Positions 7,504-15,881 of a stretch of DNA of 22,690 nt are shown one piece after another. The DNA comes from an uncultured Alphaproteobacteria bacterium (GTDB lineage Bacteria > Pseudomonadota > Alphaproteobacteria > Sneathiellales > Sneathiellaceae), in contig CALEMG010000489.1 in NCBI GenBank assembly GCA_937910835.1, positions 1 through 22,690 of the forward strand, in the 5' to 3' direction. The notes below the pieces were generated by a model. It searched no databases, had not been told where the DNA came from, and was given only the letters and a program-made list of their open reading frames with translations. The stretch's first letter is position 1. Each line of letters begins with the position of its first letter. A program made the translations under genes and the position numbers.

Positions 7504-9279
7504 ATGGCAAAGAAGACAAAAAACAAGAGCAAGGTTGATCCAATCACTTTATCTGTTGTTCGCGGTGTCCTCGAGACCACGCAACGAGAGATGACGTTGT
7601 CCCTGGAGAAAACGGCACGTTCAAGCGTGTTCAATTTGGCGCATGACTACTCGACGGCCCTTTTTAATGGCTCTCCCGAGATGATCTTGCAAGGGCAAGA
7701 TATTCCCATCCATCTAGGATCACTGATCCCGGCGATGAAAGTTGTCGCCGCTTATTTTGGCGACGATATCCACGAAGGCGATCTTATCTTGCATAATGAT
7801 CCAGCCTATGGCGGCAGTCATGCGATCGACGTCTGTTTTTACAAGCCAGTATTTTTTGAAGGCAAGCTTCGGTACTGGACCGTTTGCAAGGGACATCTGA
7901 CGGACATTGGCGGGCCAGTGCCTGCGGGTTATAACCCGAATGCTAAGGAAATCTATGAGGAATGCTTGCGGATTCCACCAGTAAAAATCTGGGACAAAGG
8001 AAAGCCGCGCAAAGATGTATTGAATATGATCTTGACCAACATGCGTGCGCGTCGCGATCAGGAAGGCGATTTCAATGCATTGATCGGTGCTTGTCAGGGA
8101 GGTGAGCGGAACCTTCTAGGTTTGATCGATAAATACGGCATGGATGTCGTTGACGATTGTATCGATGAACTTTTGTCGATGGCAGAACAACATATGCGAT
8201 CGTTAATTAAGACGGTCCCGGATGGCAAGTATACCGGGACGGCGGTTCTTGAAGATGCTGGCCACGGATTAGGTGACTTTGATATTACGGCGACCGTAAC
8301 GATCAAGAAAGATACTTGCCATATTGAAATCGCAAGTCCGCCGCAGATCCCGTATTTCATCAATTCCTATGAGGGCAACTCCTACTCAGGCGTTTATCTC
8401 GGGCTGATGATGTATGCGCAGCTTCCACCCCCTTATAACGAAGGGCTGTATCGTTGCATCAGCGTCAATATGGGCCCAAAAGGCACCCTTTGTAATGCGA
8501 AGGAACCAGCCCCTCATATGAATTGTACAACAACACCAATGGAGACATTGACCGACGCGGTTCGCCTGGCATTTGAACAGGCGATGCCGTCGAAAGTATC
8601 GGCCTCTTGGGGTCATTCAAATGGTTTGAATATTACCGGATGGGATAATCGACACGACGAAGAATACGTCACCATGGTGCTCGCAAGCATGATTTCAGGT
8701 GCCGGCGCGACACCGCAACAGGATGGCTGGCACGCGTGTGGTCCAGAGTGCTGTTTTGGTGCGTTGACATCAGGGGATGTAGAGCTTTTGGAATACTCCT
8801 ATCCAATCGTAATTCATAAATATTCGTTGATGGAAGATTCCGGTGGTGCAGGGAAGTACCGCGGTGGCTCCGGGACGGCTTGGGAAGTTGAGCCGTTAGA
8901 TAGCGAAATGACTTTTATCACTTTTGGTGAGGGGCGACATATTCCTGCTATGGGAGCTGCCGGTGCGAAATCGACGCTTGTGGATAGCAAAGTTGGGCGC
9001 GTCGAGGTGAAGCGCAAAGGCAAGGTAAAAATAATACGTGAAAATGTTATCGAAGACATCCAGCCCGGTGACACAGTCACCAACATGAACCCCGGTGGTG
9101 GTGGCTACGGAAATCCGTTTGAGCGCGAGGTTCTAAAGGTCGTGGATGACGTTAAGAATGGCTTGGTGTCGATTAAGGGCGCTGCGAGTGACTATGGTGT
9201 CGTGATTAAGAGCTCGAAAACACTGGAAGTGGACGTGGATGCCACTGAGAAGTTACGAGCTAAATCCATCGCGGCCTAG
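7504..9279 (+). CDS. Hydantoinase B / oxoprolinase family protein, copy 1
   Basis: A 591-residue HyuB-type subunit. With HyuA it forms ATP-dependent enzymes that open hydantoins, 5-oxoproline or lactams, or that carboxylate ketones (acetone and acetophenone carboxylases). Visible signatures: DPITLSVVRGVLETTQREM at the start, NDPAYGGSHAIDV (98-110), GHLTDIGG with His131 and Asp134, EDSGGAGKYRGGSG, and the C-terminal PGGGGYGNPFERE followed by a DV..G.VS...A..YGVV tail. An unusual Cys-rich segment, HACGPECCFG, precedes the SGGAG loop. RBS: AAGAGG seven bases upstream. The HyuA partner follows after 33 nt. Reaction type cannot be settled from sequence; cyclic-amide hydrolysis is my preference because of the Pxp genes next door. 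Confidence 0.93.
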   Translation: MAKKTKNKSKVDPITLSVVRGVLETTQREMTLSLEKTARSSVFNLAHDYSTALFNGSPEMILQGQDIPIHLGSLIPAMKVVAAYFGDDIHEGDLILHNDPAYGGSHAIDVCFYKPVFFEGKLRYWTVCKGHLTDIGGPVPAGYNPNAKEIYEECLRIPPVKIWDKGKPRKDVLNMILTNMRARRDQEGDFNALIGACQGGERNLLGLIDKYGMDVVDDCIDELLSMAEQHMRSLIKTVPDGKYTGTAVLEDAGHGLGDFDITATVTIKKDTCHIEIASPPQIPYFINSYEGNSYSGVYLGLMMYAQLPPPYNEGLYRCISVNMGPKGTLCNAKEPAPHMNCTTTPMETLTDAVRLAFEQAMPSKVSASWGHSNGLNITGWDNRHDEEYVTMVLASMISGAGATPQQDGWHACGPECCFGALTSGDVELLEYSYPIVIHKYSLMEDSGGAGKYRGGSGTAWEVEPLDSEMTFITFGEGRHIPAMGAAGAKSTLVDSKVGRVEVKRKGKVKIIRENVIEDIQPGDTVTNMNPGGGGYGNPFEREVLKVVDDVKNGLVSIKGAASDYGVVIKSSKTLEVDVDATEKLRAKSIAA

Positions 9280-9312
9280 TTATTTAGATAGACTAAAGAG
9301 AAGTAAAATATC

Positions 9313-11388
9313 ATGCGCATGAAATATCGCCTAGGCGTTGATGCCGGCGGCACCTTTACAGATTTTGTTTTGGCAGAACAAGATGGTCAGATCAAACTGT
9401 ACAAAACACCTTCAACGCCGTCTGATCCGAGAAAAGCAATACAAACAGGCCTCGAACTGATTTCTGAAGATATCGGCGAAAGTATTGAAGAAATAATCTC
9501 GAATTGTGATCTGTGTATTAACGGTACAACTGTAGGGCTAAATGCGCTCATTCAGCATAAAGGCGCTAAGACCGGTTTGATTTGTACCGCAGGTCACGAA
9601 GATTCGATTGAGATCCGGTTAGGTCATAAAGAAGACGGTTATCGTTATGATCCTGAATATCCTCCGGCAACGATGTTGGTGCCGCGCTATCTTCGCAAAG
9701 GCGTTCGGGAGCGGGTTGTTTCTGATGGTTCAGTTAAAACACCATTGAATGAGGCTGATATTCGCGCGGCATGTCGTTTGTTTAAGAAAGAAGGTGTCGA
9801 AAGTGTCGCCATTTCTTTCGTGTGGTCTGTGTTGCATCCGGAACATGAACTCCGCGCGGCCGAGATTGCGCGCGAAATGCTGCCAGGGGTTATTATTACG
9901 GTTGGCAGTGAATTGTATCCGCAAGTACGGGAATATACGCGTACCTCAACGGCGATCACGAACGCTTATCTTGCGCCGATTTTGCGAAAGTATGTGGAAT
10001 CTGTGGACAAGTATTTCGCCGATCTCGGGGCTAAGTATCCCGTCCGGTATTTCCAGTCAAATGGCGGTCTCGCCATTGGCGAAGTCATGGGTGACCGTTC
10101 CGTTTACGCGATCAATTCGGGTCCAGCCTCTGCACCGCAAGCCGGACTGTATGTCGCAGAGCCCTTCAACAGCAAAAATGTGATTACCGTTGATATGGGG
10201 GGTACGTCTTTCGACATTACGTTGACCAAAGATGGCGTCACAAATTTAAATAAAGATATCGACTTTTTACGCTACAGAATCGGTGTGCCGATGATCCAGG
10301 TGGAAACCCTTGGTGCCGGAGGTGGGTCGATTGGTCATATCGATGAAATAGGCCTCATGCAAATGGGCCCGCAAAGTGCTGGCGCAGACCCTGGGCCCGC
10401 GTGTTATAGCAAAGGTGGAGAGTTACCTACGGTATCTGACGCAAACCTCGTGCTTGGATATTTGAGCCCAGAAGGCCTGATCGGTGGGCGCTTGCCGCTT
10501 GACATTGATAAGGCTCGCAAAGCCATTAAGACTCATTTGGCAGATCCACTCGGCATTTCTGTAGAACATGCCGCTTTTGGGATGTTCACCATCGTCAATA
10601 ACAACATGGTGAACGGTATTCGTCGCGTATCTGTTGAACGCGGCTATGATCCGCGTGACTTTGTTTTTGTGGGTGCGGGTGGTGCGACCGCCGCGCATAT
10701 CACAGCGCTTGCTTCTGAAATGGGTGTTAAAAAGATCATTTTGAGTAAGTTGGCGTCCGGGCTGTGTGCGTTTGGTCAGATTATTTCAGACGTTAAATAT
10801 AACTTTATGGCGACCTGCCCGGTAAGGCTTGAAGGCAGCGCGCCGAATAAGCGTATCAACAAGGTATTTAAGGAACTTGAGGCGAAGGGAAGGAAACATC
10901 TTGTTGCCGACGGCTTCAAGAAAACCCAAATCGATGTCAAGCGCAGTATTGAAATGCGCTATGTCGGTCAGGTTCACGAATGCACTGTTGAAATTGGCAA
11001 TTTTGAAATCAACGACAAGACAATTGAAGATGTCAAAACGGCTTTCCATAAGCGCCACGAAGAACTCTATACATACTCCGAACCGCATAATTTTGTGGAA
11101 GTGGTGAATGTCGAATGTACTCTTTACGGCCGGATTGAAAAACCGAATCCGCTTAAACTTAGCAAAGGGGTAAAACTGGAAAAAGCCCTTAAAGGCCATC
11201 GCAAGGCGATCTTCTCGGGGAATGGTAAAGGCTCTAAAACACCTGTTTACGACGGTGATAGGCTTGGTGCTGGCTCTCATATTGTCGGACCCGCAATCAT
11301 CGAAGAGACGACGACGTCAATTGTTGTTCAACCGGGTTGGGCGGCTAAACTTGATAAGTCTGGTTCCTACGTACTGACACACGAATAG
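9313..11388 (+). CDS. Hydantoinase A / oxoprolinase family protein, copy 1
   Basis: A 691-residue HyuA-type subunit with an ASKHA-like ATP site: phosphate-1 motif DAGGTFTD at residues 10-17 and phosphate-2 motif DMGGTSFD from residue 294. Other conserved stretches are NGTTVGLNALI, REYTRTSTAITNAYL, GAGGGSIGHID and GPQSAGADPGPACY. The usual GGAGPLHA loop of the last third is replaced by GAGGATAAHI, and the usual PGVFSAWG is replaced by ASGLCAFGQ, placing it in a divergent branch compared with copy 2. ATG 9313 has AAGAGAAG upstream; ATG 9319 is an alternative. It probably pairs with the HyuB immediately upstream to form an ATP-dependent amidohydrolase or carboxylase. Confidence 0.93.
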   Translation: MRMKYRLGVDAGGTFTDFVLAEQDGQIKLYKTPSTPSDPRKAIQTGLELISEDIGESIEEIISNCDLCINGTTVGLNALIQHKGAKTGLICTAGHEDSIEIRLGHKEDGYRYDPEYPPATMLVPRYLRKGVRERVVSDGSVKTPLNEADIRAACRLFKKEGVESVAISFVWSVLHPEHELRAAEIAREMLPGVIITVGSELYPQVREYTRTSTAITNAYLAPILRKYVESVDKYFADLGAKYPVRYFQSNGGLAIGEVMGDRSVYAINSGPASAPQAGLYVAEPFNSKNVITVDMGGTSFDITLTKDGVTNLNKDIDFLRYRIGVPMIQVETLGAGGGSIGHIDEIGLMQMGPQSAGADPGPACYSKGGELPTVSDANLVLGYLSPEGLIGGRLPLDIDKARKAIKTHLADPLGISVEHAAFGMFTIVNNNMVNGIRRVSVERGYDPRDFVFVGAGGATAAHITALASEMGVKKIILSKLASGLCAFGQIISDVKYNFMATCPVRLEGSAPNKRINKVFKELEAKGRKHLVADGFKKTQIDVKRSIEMRYVGQVHECTVEIGNFEINDKTIEDVKTAFHKRHEELYTYSEPHNFVEVVNVECTLYGRIEKPNPLKLSKGVKLEKALKGHRKAIFSGNGKGSKTPVYDGDRLGAGSHIVGPAIIEETTTSIVVQPGWAAKLDKSGSYVLTHE

Positions 11389-11437
11389 AAGAAGTCCGCA
11401 ATACGACTTTCCAATTATTTTATATGCCCTGATTTAG

Positions 11438-11461
11438 TGATCGTAATGAATTAAGCGATCA
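11438..11461. promoter_or_regulatory. Inverted repeat upstream of the aminotransferase gene
   Basis: Arms TGATCG (11438-11443) and CGATCA (11456-11461) are perfect complements around a 12-base centre that itself contains TAAT-GA-ATTA. It sits in the 106-base gap after hyuA1, 33 bases before the aminotransferase ATG. It could be a regulator binding site or an mRNA hairpin. No T-run follows, so it is not a standard terminator. Confidence 0.3.
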
Positions 11462-11494
11462 GTCCATAGAGCATTCGAACAAGGAGATACGCTA

Positions 11495-12871
11495 ATGAAC
11501 TATGCACCTAATTCTCTTGCTGGCCGCGACTTGGCCTATTCGCTACATCCTTACACCAACCTGGCCGCACATCAAGAAAAAGGGCCTCTCGTTATAACGC
11601 GAGGCGACGGCATCTACGTTTACGATGACCAAGATAATCAGTACATCGAGGGCCTTGCCGGGCTTTGGTGTACTGGCCTCGGCTTTAGTGAAAAGAGACT
11701 CGTCAAAGCTGCTACGGCTCAGATGGATGTCTTGCCATTTTCGCATTCCTTTTCCCACAGGGCGACAGTGCCGGCGATTGATCTCTCTGAAAAATTGATT
11801 GAGTTGGCTCCGGGCGATCTGGGTAAGGCCTATTTGGTTAATTCTGGCTCGGAAGCTGTTGATACGGCCATCAAGATGGTGTGGTATTACCATAACGCTA
11901 TCGGCAAACCGCAAAAGAAAAAGATTATTTCTCGCAAACGCGCATACCATGGCGTAACGATAGCGGCAGGCTCGTTGACGGCTTTACCGTATGTGCAGGA
12001 TGGCTGGGATCTGCCCGCAATCCAAGGCATACTTCATACTGACACGCCGTGCTATTATCGCTATGGAGAGGATGGCGAGTCAGAAGAAGATTTTGCCACA
12101 CGTCTAGCAGAAAACCTCGATAAACAAATACTGGAAGAAGGTTCGGATACGGTTGCCGCTTTCATCGCTGAGCCGGTCATGGGGGCGGGTGGTGTTATGA
12201 CCCCGCCAAAAACCTATTTCGAAAAAATACAGAAGGTTTTGAAAAAGCACGACGTGCTGATGATTACCGATGAAGTTATTTGCGGTTTCGGTCGAACCGG
12301 AGAAATGTGGGGATCAGATACCTATGGGATTAAGCCAGACATTCTGACATGCGCCAAGCAGCTCTCTTCGTCCTACTTACCGATCGGCGCTGTCTTGATT
12401 ACAGACGCCATATATAACGCGTTCGTCGAACACAGCACAAAATTGGGCACTTTTGGAACGGGAAACACCTATGGTGGACATCCTGTCGCTGCCGCCGTAG
12501 CGCTGGAAACACTAAAAATATATGAGGATGACGACATCATAGGCCATGTTCAGCGTGTCGCGCCACATTTCCAAAAACGACTTAAGGCCTTGGGCGAACA
12601 TCCGCTGGTTGGCGAGGCGCGTGGCGTCGGACTTATTGGTGGCTTGGAACTGGTGGCTGACAAAATCACTAAAGAGCAGTATCCCGCAAGCGCGAAAGCG
12701 GCGCCCTTAGCAGTTGAAAAAATCTTTGGTCATAATCTTATACTTCGGCCAATGCCTGGTGATGGCATTGGTATTTGTCCTCCGCTTATTATTACAGAGA
12801 AAGAAATTGATGAAATGTTCGATCGCATTACGCGAGGACTGGATGAGGCGGAAGATATTCTGGGGCAATAG
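11495..12871 (+). CDS. Class III omega-aminotransferase (PLP-dependent)
   Basis: A 458-residue fold-type I, class III aminotransferase that moves an amino group from an omega-amino acid or amine to pyruvate or another oxo acid. Visible residues: SGSE (117-120) for the phosphate group, YHG at 151-153, Asp259 in ITDEVICGFGRTGE for the pyridine nitrogen, and the Schiff-base Lys288 in CAKQLSSSYLPIG. Arg418 in LILRPMPGD corresponds to the carboxylate-switching arginine of omega-transaminases. The region GLAGLWCTGLG (53-63) is also typical of that group. Start: ATG with AAGGAG eight bases upstream. Behind two lactam/hydantoin-opening systems, it may deaminate their omega-amino acid product. Substrate choice (beta-alanine, GABA, 5-aminovalerate or similar) is not resolved. 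Confidence 0.93.
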   Translation: MNYAPNSLAGRDLAYSLHPYTNLAAHQEKGPLVITRGDGIYVYDDQDNQYIEGLAGLWCTGLGFSEKRLVKAATAQMDVLPFSHSFSHRATVPAIDLSEKLIELAPGDLGKAYLVNSGSEAVDTAIKMVWYYHNAIGKPQKKKIISRKRAYHGVTIAAGSLTALPYVQDGWDLPAIQGILHTDTPCYYRYGEDGESEEDFATRLAENLDKQILEEGSDTVAAFIAEPVMGAGGVMTPPKTYFEKIQKVLKKHDVLMITDEVICGFGRTGEMWGSDTYGIKPDILTCAKQLSSSYLPIGAVLITDAIYNAFVEHSTKLGTFGTGNTYGGHPVAAAVALETLKIYEDDDIIGHVQRVAPHFQKRLKALGEHPLVGEARGVGLIGGLELVADKITKEQYPASAKAAPLAVEKIFGHNLILRPMPGDGIGICPPLIITEKEIDEMFDRITRGLDEAEDILGQ

Positions 12872-12958
12872 TAATACTTACTATCTAAGGGTGTTTTTTT
12901 GGTGAAAAAGCATTGTTTGGTATCGAAAAAAGCGATGTCAGTGTTTTGATTTTCAGAT

Positions 12959-12986
12959 TTTACAATGACAGTAGAAGCGCTAAGAT
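12959..12986 (+). promoter_or_regulatory. Candidate sigma-70 promoter for the transport genes
   Basis: TTTACA (12959-12964, five of six to the -35 consensus), a 16-base spacer, then TAAGAT (12981-12986, four of six to the -10 consensus). Transcription would begin near 12993, directly before the structured leader and about 200 bases ahead of the binding-protein ATG. This would give the importer its own promoter inside the larger cluster. It was found by eye and remains a weak prediction. Confidence 0.35.
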
Positions 12987-12993
12987 GATCTTT

Positions 12994-13161
12994 AGTTTCA
13001 ACGAGGGAGCCTCGCTAACTTCCTCGTAATATACCTACGGCACTTAAAGTAAATGCGTAGGAGCGAAGGTGGCAGTTAAATAACGTCGGCAAGTAAATCT
13101 TCTGATTAAGTCTGAATGAAATCGTCATAAACCCATTAGTTAGATTTCATTTTCCGACGTT
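12994..13161 (+). promoter_or_regulatory. Structured 5' leader of the binding-protein gene
   Basis: The stretch 12872-13193 has no convincing gene but has several perfect inverted repeats on the plus strand. Stem 1: CGAGG (13002-13006) with CCTCG (13010-13014), extended by AGTT/AACT. Stem 2: CCTACG (13034-13039) with CGTAGG (13056-13061). Stem 3 is nested: AACGTCGG (13082-13089) with CCGACGTT (13154-13161), enclosing AATGAAATC (13115-13123) with GATTTCATT (13143-13151). ACGAGG (13001-13006) can instead pair with CCTCGT (13022-13027), an alternative to stem 1. The ribosome site GGAGG at 13181 lies 19 bases after the outer stem. It matches no riboswitch class that I recognise. It may control expression or stabilise the abundant binding-protein mRNA. 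Confidence 0.45.
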
Positions 13162-13193
13162 TACAACAAGACTAATACATGGAGGCGAAAATA

Positions 13194-14261
13194 ATGAAAT
13201 TAAGTCTTAAAACATCGTTAGTAGCAGCGACTATGGGTGCATTTGTACTTACAGCTGCAAGTGCACAGGCAGCCGATGATTGGTGGCCGGTAAAGGTCTA
13301 TGATGCGAGCTCTGGCAAGAATGTCGAAACCACATATTCTCCATTGGAAAAAGCGTCCAAGCCATGGAACCTTTGCGTTTCCTTCCCGCACATGAAAGAC
13401 AGCTTCTGGGTTGCTGTTGCATATGGCATCGTGACTGAAGCCAAGCGCCAAGGCGTTAATATGACATTGCTTGAAGCTGGTGGTTACGAGAACCTGCCGC
13501 GTCAGCTGTCTCAAATCGATGACTGCATGGCCTCTGACGCAGATGCAATCATTGTTGGTCCGATTTCCGAAGCTGGTCTGGCTAAGAAGTTCGAAGAAAG
13601 CATTGCAGCTGGCAAGCCGCTTATTGCGACTGTGAACCCAGTTAAAGAAGCAAAAACCACAGCAAAAATGTTTGTTGAGTTTGACACCATGGGTGAGCAA
13701 ACAGGCACATACCTCCTCGGTCATCTTAAAGGTAAGCCGGCAAACGCCGTTGCATTCCCTGGTCCTGCGGGTTCTGGCTGGGCAGAAGCATTCTATGAAG
13801 GCTTCCAGCGCGCTCTTGATGGCAGCAACGTGAAGATTGAAACTGAAATGTTTGGCGATACAGGCGTTGGCGTTCAGCTCAAGCTGATCCAGGACGCTTT
13901 GCAGGCCTATCCAGACATGAATGTTATCTGGGGTTCAGCACCGACTGCTGAAGCGGCGATTGGTGCCGTTGCTGAGATCGGTCGTAGCGATGACATGATG
14001 ATCATGTCCTCATATGAAAACCAGGCAATGCTCGATGCCATGAATAATGGCGAAATTCTCGGCTTTGCGACACAGTACCCGGTACTTGAAGGTATGATTG
14101 CTGTTGATATGGCAATCCGCGCCCTTGAAGGTAAAGAATTGAAAACATTCCTGAAGCCAATCCCTGATATGATTGCTAAAGCGAATGCAGACAAAATCAA
14201 CATGGATCTGGTGCTTGCGCCGGCTACATGGAAGCCGGAATATTCTGTGACTGCAGAATAA
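13194..14261 (+). CDS. Periplasmic substrate-binding protein, TorT-like, of the ABC importer
   Basis: A 355-residue exported binding protein. The signal peptide is Lys-containing (MKLSLK), then hydrophobic, then ASAQA with cleavage before ADDWW near residue 26. The rest is a type I periplasmic-binding fold (Peripla_BP_4 kind). The mature start, DDWWPVKVYDA, and the stretches PLEKASKPWNLCVSFPHMKD and LLEAGGYENLPRQLSQIDDC strongly recall TorT, the periplasmic partner of the TMAO sensor TorS. Here no sensor kinase is present. The next three genes encode an ATPase and two permeases, so it should deliver ligand to an importer. ATG 13194 is chosen because GGAGG (13181-13185) lies eight bases upstream; an in-frame ATG at 13179 overlaps that site. 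The ligand is unknown and need not be TMAO. Confidence 0.9.
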   Translation: MKLSLKTSLVAATMGAFVLTAASAQAADDWWPVKVYDASSGKNVETTYSPLEKASKPWNLCVSFPHMKDSFWVAVAYGIVTEAKRQGVNMTLLEAGGYENLPRQLSQIDDCMASDADAIIVGPISEAGLAKKFEESIAAGKPLIATVNPVKEAKTTAKMFVEFDTMGEQTGTYLLGHLKGKPANAVAFPGPAGSGWAEAFYEGFQRALDGSNVKIETEMFGDTGVGVQLKLIQDALQAYPDMNVIWGSAPTAEAAIGAVAEIGRSDDMMIMSSYENQAMLDAMNNGEILGFATQYPVLEGMIAVDMAIRALEGKELKTFLKPIPDMIAKANADKINMDLVLAPATWKPEYSVTAE

Positions 14262-14291
14262 GCAACGAACAGCTTGAGAGAATCATAACCT

Positions 14292-15881
14292 ATGTATAAA
14301 GATTCGGATCAAGTTCTTGATACAGTGATTTCCTCCCCAGCTAACACTGGGGAGGAGGTTCCTTCTTCAAGTATCCTGGAGATGCGTGGCATCTCCAAAC
14401 AATTCCCAGGTGTTCTCGCGTTGGATAACGTGGATTTTGATCTTCGTCGTGGTGAAGTACATATACTTTTTGGCGAAAACGGTGCTGGAAAATCGACACT
14501 TATAAATGTCATTGCAGGAACTTTCCCGCCGGATAAAGGGACATTTCGCTATGATGGGAAGGACGTTTCTCATCTGACTCCCCATCGTGCACGGGTCATG
14601 GGGATTAGCCCCGTTTTTCAGGAATTTTCACTCATTCCGAATTTGACGGTTGAAGAAAACCTCTTTTTGGGACGAGAGACATCTACTTCCGGGTTTCTTC
14701 GCAAAAAAGCGATGAGTGCCCGTGCTGCTAAAGTTATTGAGATGTTGGGCTTCGATTTAGATCCCAAAAAACGAGTGTCATCACTGTCACGTGCGCACCA
14801 GCAAATGGTTGAGATTGCCAAAGCGCTGCTTGCTGATGTTAGGTTGCTGATTTTGGACGAGCCCACGGCATCCTTGACTGAAAACGAAACCTATAAACTG
14901 TTTGAACTGATTGGCCGTTTAAAGGCGGACGGTGTCGGCATTATCTATGTCTCCCATCGTATGCGCGAAATTAAGGAAATCGGTGATAGAATTACTGTAT
15001 TGCGCGATGGTCGTAAAATTGAAACATGCAATGCGGCCGATGTCGGCGAAAACGAACTCGTTGAGTTGATGACAGGGCGTAAAATCGATGTCTTGTTTCC
15101 GAAAATAGACCATAAGCCGGCAGAAAAGCTGCTTGAGATTAATAATCTTACCCTCGCCAATCACGTGGTTGAGGATGTGAGTATCTATGCTCGAGCAGGT
15201 GAAGTTACAGGTATTGCAGGACTTGTCGGTTGCGGGAAATCGGAACTCGTGCGGGCTGTATTTGGACTAGAGGCGATAGAAGAGGGCGAGATTGTTGTCA
15301 AAGGCGAACAAGTTTCGCACCCGCGCCCGGATATTAGTCTAAGTAAGGGCGTCTGTTATTTTCCATCTGATCGGGTTGCCGAAGGTTTGGCGCTTGAGCG
15401 TCCCATTCGTGAAAACGCATCGATGGCCGCGCTCAATTTGGCAGATTTCTCATGGATGCGGGTATTGAAAAAATTGAGCGAGCGAAAGCTCATTCAGGAC
15501 ATTGTTGATCGGTTAAAGTTGCGGCCGCCCAATATTGAACGTGCGGTTGGCAATCTATCTGGCGGTAATCGACAGAAAGTCATGTTGGCGCGCGGATTGA
15601 CCCGGGAAACCGATATATTTTTGTTTGATGAACCGACGGTTGGAATTGATGTTGGCGCCAAGGTCGAGGTCTATGATCTCATGAAAGAATTAGTCGACAA
15701 TGGCGCGGCAATTATTCTCGTTTCGTCGGAGTTGCCAGAAGTCTTGAACCTTTCAAATCGGCTTTACGTCAAGCAACGTGCTAAGTTGGTCGCTGAATTG
15801 ACCGGTGATGATATGATCGAGCAAGCTGTCTTATCCTGTTTCTTCCAAGATGAAGAAGCAAATTCAAACGCAGGAGCTTAG
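14292..15881 (+). CDS. ABC importer ATPase with two nucleotide-binding domains (RbsA/MglA type)
   Basis: A 529-residue cytoplasmic ATPase with two fused nucleotide-binding domains, as in ribose and galactose importers. Domain 1: Walker A GENGAGKST (61-69), Walker B LLILDE (185-190), and switch His222. Its signature is degenerate (LSRAHQQ instead of LSGGQ), as is common in this family. Domain 2: Walker A GLVGCGKS (310-317), canonical-like signature LSGGNRQ (422-428), and Walker B IFLFDE (442-447). About 27 unconserved residues precede domain 1 and contain the hairpin annotated at 14331-14356. The chosen ATG has only a weak GAGAG upstream; the next ATG at 14382 would cut into the conserved core. 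It follows the binding protein by 30 nt and abuts permease 1. Confidence 0.93.
   Translation: MYKDSDQVLDTVISSPANTGEEVPSSSILEMRGISKQFPGVLALDNVDFDLRRGEVHILFGENGAGKSTLINVIAGTFPPDKGTFRYDGKDVSHLTPHRARVMGISPVFQEFSLIPNLTVEENLFLGRETSTSGFLRKKAMSARAAKVIEMLGFDLDPKKRVSSLSRAHQQMVEIAKALLADVRLLILDEPTASLTENETYKLFELIGRLKADGVGIIYVSHRMREIKEIGDRITVLRDGRKIETCNAADVGENELVELMTGRKIDVLFPKIDHKPAEKLLEINNLTLANHVVEDVSIYARAGEVTGIAGLVGCGKSELVRAVFGLEAIEEGEIVVKGEQVSHPRPDISLSKGVCYFPSDRVAEGLALERPIRENASMAALNLADFSWMRVLKKLSERKLIQDIVDRLKLRPPNIERAVGNLSGGNRQKVMLARGLTRETDIFLFDEPTVGIDVGAKVEVYDLMKELVDNGAAIILVSSELPEVLNLSNRLYVKQRAKLVAELTGDDMIEQAVLSCFFQDEEANSNAGA
14331..14356 (+). repeat. Perfect 10-bp hairpin inside the ATPase reading frame
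   Basis: TCCTCCCCAG (14331-14340) and CTGGGGAGGA (14347-14356) are exact reverse complements around the six-base loop CTAACA, spanning codons 14-22 of the ATPase gene. The stem is GC-rich and no U-run follows, so it is not a typical terminator. It lies 70-95 bases after the binding-protein stop, where importer operons often carry a stabilising or attenuating hairpin that keeps the binding protein more abundant than the other subunits. The distal arm also contains GGAGGAGG, a Shine-Dalgarno-like run sequestered in the stem. Confidence 0.75.

Noticed and set aside
12868..12900. Terminator after the aminotransferase (ATAGTAA/TTACTAT stem, then a T-run)
   Set aside because: The seven-base stem is almost all A/T and the T-run starts about nine bases after it, so it does not fit a rho-independent terminator.
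13179..13193. ATG at 13179 as start of the binding protein
   Set aside because: It overlaps the GGAGG ribosome site that serves ATG 13194, and it would put acidic residues before a normal signal peptide.
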